Below, piece after piece: positions 60,992 to 64,000 of a stretch of 64,000 bases of DNA. Below the pieces are notes generated by a model. That model had not been told where the DNA came from. It worked only from the letters and a program-made list of their open reading frames with translations, and ran no database searches. The translations under genes and the position numbers were made by a program. This DNA is from an uncultured Bacteroidota bacterium (GTDB lineage: Bacteria > Bacteroidota > Bacteroidia > 2-12-FULL-35-15), in assembly GCA_903926385.1 (NCBI GenBank), contig CAIYIS010000036.1:1-64000 (forward strand). Reading direction: 5' to 3'. Positions within the stretch are counted from its first letter, which is position 1; every line of letters begins with the position of its first letter.

Positions 60992-61138
60992 GTTTCTACG
61001 GTGGTACCGAAAGTTTCGGCACCACCGTAGAACTTTTCAGCACCACCTTAGAAAGCTCTGGCGCTAACGCAGAAAATTTCTGTGCTACCGCAGAAAATTT
61101 CTGCGCCACCGTAGAAAGTTTCGGTACTACCTTAAAAA
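60992..61138 (-). repeat. Degenerate 21-bp tandem repeat array (locus D)
   Basis: Seven units start at 60992, 61013, 61034, 61055, 61076, 61097 and 61118. The consensus is near GTTTCTGCGCCACCG followed by TAGAAA. The first unit is inverted relative to the second, giving a hairpin 60993-61032 whose stem is broken by one mismatch. On the minus strand the units read as heptads (VVPKLST, VAQKFSA, VAQKFSA, LAPELSK). Confidence 0.88.
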
Positions 61139-61385
61139 CCTGCTTTTCTATTTTTTTCCCTAATAAAACAAGTTCAAGAGTGAGTACTTTATCCATATCA
61201 TATCCTTACCAATCATTTTCATGGCACAAGAAACCTAATTGATGTAATTTACAATTTACCATAAAAATTTAGTTATTTAAAAGTATGACGAAGTAAACTG
61301 TTTAATAAATGAAATTGCACGAAGTTAAAATATCTTTAACTCTGTTAAATTATCCTAAAATAAAGCGTTTCGCTGCAATTAAGGA

Positions 61386-61393
61386 TACTTTTG
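61386..61393 (+). promoter_or_regulatory. -7 promoter element before the small secreted protein and RND genes
   Basis: TACTTTTG matches TAnnTTTG and rules out the TTG at 61391 as a start codon. Confidence 0.5.
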
Positions 61394-61420
61394 GCACGTA
61401 TTTTTCTGTTGAGCCTAAGT

Positions 61421-61780
61421 ATGAAATTTTTCAGATTTGTTATTGTTGCTTGTTTCTTTTTGCTGAGCGCTTTGCCCAGCAAGAGTATTACAACAATGTA
61501 TTGCTTACCATTTACTGAATACGACATTGCCCAAAGTCCACTTTCTGACGATGAAACAAATGCTTCCGATATTAATATTGATGAAATAGCGGAGTTTGAT
61601 TTTGATGAATCAGACGAGAGTAATACCAGTGCTCCAGTAAGTAAATTTATTTCATTCGAAGAGTTTAGTGCTCATTTTAAAACAGCAATTTCTGTTGTAA
61701 TCATTAATTCTAATCAGCAGAATTTTAATTTTTCTGATCTTTATCATTCCCCGAGTTACCTTCAGGTTTTTCTTATCTGA
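61421..61780 (+). CDS. Small secreted acidic protein, unknown
   Basis: From ATG 61421 the product has 119 residues: signal peptide MKFFRFVIVACFFLLSALPSKS, then an acidic Asp/Glu-rich stretch (DDETNASDINIDEIAEFDFDESDESN), then a C-terminal part with FISFEEFSAHFKTAISVVIINSN. No family was recognised. It has its own -7 box and stands ahead of another small secreted protein and an RND efflux pair, in the same direction, possibly one transcription unit. Confidence 0.6.
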   Translation: MKFFRFVIVACFFLLSALPSKSITTMYCLPFTEYDIAQSPLSDDETNASDINIDEIAEFDFDESDESNTSAPVSKFISFEEFSAHFKTAISVVIINSNQQNFNFSDLYHSPSYLQVFLI

Positions 61781-61855
61781 GAAACTTTTTTCTCTTTTCA
61801 AACACTCCAACTTAGTTTTTAATAATTTAATTTCACGTTTCTAATAAATTTATTT

Positions 61856-62086
61856 ATGAGATTCAGTATTCTTATACTGCTCATTCCAGCATTTATGCAG
61901 GTTCAATCAGGCAGAGGCTTGTTTCGGTTGGAAGCAATTCATCTAGATAAAGCCAAAACCGATCAGAGCTTTATGAATAAAAGTTTGAGTTTCGTTGCAG
62001 TCAAGTACAATGTTGATAGTACTAAAGCAAATGTGAAAGAAATAAACCGGAACTGGAAAAATAATTTTTATACAAAATACAATTAA
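61856..62086 (+). CDS. Small secreted protein, unknown
   Basis: The 76-residue product has a short signal-like start (MRFSILILLIPAFMQVQSG) and a basic tail ending RNWKNNFYTKYN. It lies five bases before the RND adaptor gene, so it is probably co-transcribed. No homologous family was recognised. It could be a small accessory protein or, less likely, a spurious frame. Confidence 0.5.
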   Translation: MRFSILILLIPAFMQVQSGRGLFRLEAIHLDKAKTDQSFMNKSLSFVAVKYNVDSTKANVKEINRNWKNNFYTKYN

Positions 62087-62091
62087 TCGCA

Positions 62092-63174
62092 ATGAATAAA
62101 ACAATTTCTCTGATTAGTCTTATTTCCTTAATTGGATTTACTGCCTGCAATTCAAAAGTAGAAGAAAAAAGCCAAGAAGGTATTTATACAGTTACAAGCC
62201 CAATGGTAATGGATACCTCATTTACCAAAGAGTATGTTGCCCAAATTCAATCTTTACAGAATGTGGAAATACATGCAATGGTAAAAGGGTACCTCGAAAA
62301 AATTAATGTTGACGAGGGACAATATGTTAGTGCAGGTCAGGTGCTATTTAATATTCGCCCGATAGAATTTCAAGCTGAGTTGCTCAAGGCGAAAGCAGAG
62401 GCAAAAGCTGCAGAGTTAGAATTGAAAAATGCAAAAACACTAGCCGATAAAAATATAGTTTCACAAACAGAACTTTCGTTGGCACAAGCTAAACTTGATC
62501 AGCAAAATGCTGAAGTAGAACTTGCGGAACTCAATCTTTCCTATTGCGAAATTAAAGCTCCTTTTAATGGAATAATTGACAGAACAAAATTTAAGGCAGG
62601 TAGCTTGATTGATGAAGGAACGCTATTAACCTCCATTTCGAACAACAATGATGTATATGCGTATTTTAATATTTCGGAAATGGAATATCTTGATTATAAA
62701 TCAAGGGCAAAAGATGATGAACAAAACATTGCAACCTTGGTTTTGGCAAACGGGCAAGAGCATAAGTATAAAGGAACGATTGAAACAATAGAAAGTGAAT
62801 TTGACAACACTACTGGAAACATTGCTTTCAGGGCAAAATTCCCTAATCCCGATTTGCTTTTGAAACATGGTGAAACTGGTAGAATACGATTGAGAGTTCC
62901 CATATCGAAAGGACTCATCATACCTCAAAAAGCAACATTTGAAATTCAGGATAAGGTATATGCTTACATCGTTGACCAAAACAATGTTGTAAAATCAAGA
63001 AATATAACCATTAAGCAAAGATTATCTAACCTTTACATCATCCAATCAGGACTTACTGCAAACGACAAAATATTATTGGATGGAATTCAAAATGTAAAAG
63101 ATGATGACAAGCTTAAAACAAAATTCATTCCTGCAGCTGAGGTTATTAAAAATTTACAACTCATTAAACAATAG
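62092..63174 (+). CDS. RND periplasmic adaptor lipoprotein (AcrA/MexA type)
   Basis: The 360-residue protein has a lipoprotein signal with lipobox FTAC. FTKEYVAQIQSLQNVEIHAMVKGYLEKINVDEGQYVSAGQVLFNI is the lipoyl half-motif, followed by a helical hairpin (LLKAKAEAKAAELELKNAKTLADKNIVSQTELSLAQAKL), IKAPFNGIIDRTKFKAGSLIDEGTLLTSI and a beta barrel. It belongs to a separate system from the adaptors at 32477 and 37564 and is followed 21 bases later by its pump gene. Confidence 0.93.
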   Translation: MNKTISLISLISLIGFTACNSKVEEKSQEGIYTVTSPMVMDTSFTKEYVAQIQSLQNVEIHAMVKGYLEKINVDEGQYVSAGQVLFNIRPIEFQAELLKAKAEAKAAELELKNAKTLADKNIVSQTELSLAQAKLDQQNAEVELAELNLSYCEIKAPFNGIIDRTKFKAGSLIDEGTLLTSISNNNDVYAYFNISEMEYLDYKSRAKDDEQNIATLVLANGQEHKYKGTIETIESEFDNTTGNIAFRAKFPNPDLLLKHGETGRIRLRVPISKGLIIPQKATFEIQDKVYAYIVDQNNVVKSRNITIKQRLSNLYIIQSGLTANDKILLDGIQNVKDDDKLKTKFIPAAEVIKNLQLIKQ

Positions 63175-63195
63175 TAGTTTTATAACTTAAATAAT

Positions 63196-64000
63196 ATGTT
63201 TCAGAAATTTATTCATAGGCCTGTTTTATCTATTGTTATTTCACTTATCATTTTGTTGTTAGGTGCTATTGCAATGGTGCAACTTCCCGTAACACAGTTC
63301 CCTTCCATATCTCCACCCAAAGTAAATGTTACTGCAGATTATCCGGGAGCTAATGCGGAATTATTAATAAAATCTGTTGTTATTCCTTTGGAACGAGCAA
63401 TCAATGGAGTTCCAGGTATTAAATACATTGACTCGGATGCAGGAAATGATGGGGAGTGTACTATTTCAATAATTTTCGAATTGGGCACAGATCCTAATAT
63501 TGCATCAGTAAATGTTCAAAACAGAGTGGCTAGTGTTGTTAATAAACTGCCTCCAATAGTAGTGAGAGAAGGCGTAAAGATTACAAGAGAGGAATCCAAC
63601 ATGCTAATGTATTTAAATTTATACAGCAAAGATTCTACTCTTGATGATAAGTTTCTATACAATTTTGCGGATATAAATATTCTTTCAGAATTAAAAAAAA
63701 TAGATGGTGTGGGCTTTGCCGATATTCTTGGAAATAGAGAGTATTCGATGAGAATTTGGTTGAAACCTGATAAAATGCTGGCTTATAAAATTTCGGCTGA
63801 CGAGGTACTAACCTCTTTAAACGAACAAAGTCTGGAAGCATCACCCGGCAGAACTGGTGAAAGTTCAGGAAAAAAATCACAAGCATTTGAATATGTTTTA
63901 AAATACCCTGGTAGATTTACTACCAAAGAAGGGTATGAGAATGTAATTTTAAGATCGAATGCAAATGGAGAAATACTAAGGCTAAAGGATGTGGCTGATG
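63196..64000 (+). CDS. RND efflux transporter (HAE1/AcrB family), N-terminal part, cut by window end
   Basis: The frame starts ATGTTTCAG at 63196 (MFQKFIHRPVLSIVISLIILLLGAIAMVQLPVTQFPSISPPKV) and remains open to the window end, ~268 residues. TM1 and the first porter subdomains are visible: YPGANAELLIKSVVIPLERAINGVPGIKYIDS and KITREESNMLMYLNLYS. This N-terminus is typical of HAE1-type drug efflux pumps. The upstream adaptor completes the pair. No TolC gene is visible inside the window. Confidence 0.93.
   Translation, partial: MFQKFIHRPVLSIVISLIILLLGAIAMVQLPVTQFPSISPPKVNVTADYPGANAELLIKSVVIPLERAINGVPGIKYIDSDAGNDGECTISIIFELGTDPNIASVNVQNRVASVVNKLPPIVVREGVKITREESNMLMYLNLYSKDSTLDDKFLYNFADINILSELKKIDGVGFADILGNREYSMRIWLKPDKMLAYKISADEVLTSLNEQSLEASPGRTGESSGKKSQAFEYVLKYPGRFTTKEGYENVILRSNANGEILRLKDVAD

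Larger units (their letters stand above)
60751..61420. other. 670-base gap with 21-bp array D and the promoter of a small secreted protein
   Basis: No gene recognised. The left part has a weak AGCC/GGCT hairpin with T-run (60782-60800) that may end the molybdenum operon. Array D lies at 60992-61138. A -7 box TACTTTTG is at 61386-61393, 27 bases before the small secreted protein at 61421. Confidence 0.6.

Overview
The window is AT-rich DNA from a member of the Bacteroidota. The evidence is four proteins with type IX secretion (T9SS) C-terminal sorting domains, many promoters with the -7 motif TAnnTTTG (sometimes with a -33 TTTG), families largely confined to the phylum (DUF4270, DUF6341/DUF6427-like, stand-alone GT5 protein), and few Shine-Dalgarno sequences. 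No rRNA, tRNA, CRISPR array or intact insertion sequence was seen.

Layout. 1-2415: the tail of an IS200-like/RAYT transposase, a REP-like hairpin, a T9SS relic and two tandem T9SS paralogues. 2776-18815: mostly housekeeping genes (ybeY, panC, GT5 protein, DUF4270 lipoprotein, glmS, ruvB, comF-like, free-methionine-sulfoxide reductase, purD, purQ, acyl-CoA dehydrogenase), interrupted by an array of 21-bp repeats at 13.6-13.9 kb. 19033-25760: two MBOAT O-acyltransferase/AlgX-like SGNH pairs with a DUF2061 protein and a membrane-anchored beta-rich protein, probably for O-acetylation of an extracellular polymer. 25761-28376: composite repeats, a second 21-bp array, an orphan 221-aa protein and a third T9SS paralogue. 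28561-30507: cytochrome c and hflX. 30532-40911: one long leftward block made of TetR regulator, TolC, RND adaptor, RND pump, DUF4260 protein, second adaptor, ABC permease and ABC ATPase. Two matching palindromes lie in front of the TetR gene. 41357-45577: a third 21-bp array, a second orphan protein, a second REP-like hairpin, a repeat-rich T9SS protein and a DUF2314 lipoprotein.

46175-60750 is the most coherent accessory region. A four-gene redox module is present twice in tandem: Tat-exported four-cluster ferredoxin, NrfD/PsrC-type quinol-binding membrane protein, membrane-anchored Ig-like protein, and monohaem cytochrome c. Neither copy has a molybdopterin catalytic subunit. Both promoters carry an ATGA-N6-TCAT dyad at exactly the same distance from the -7 box, which suggests a shared CRP/FNR-type activator. 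A compact molybdenum cofactor operon follows directly (moaA, moeA, modE-like HTH, TSUP exporter, mobA, moaD, moeB-rhodanese, moaE, moaC-mogA fusion). A fourth 21-bp array comes next, then two small secreted proteins and the start of another RND efflux system (adaptor and truncated pump).

The two most unusual observations are the four locus-specific, degenerate 21-bp repeat arrays, two of which lie upstream of orphan ~220-230 aa proteins, and the duplicated redox module with matched promoter architecture.
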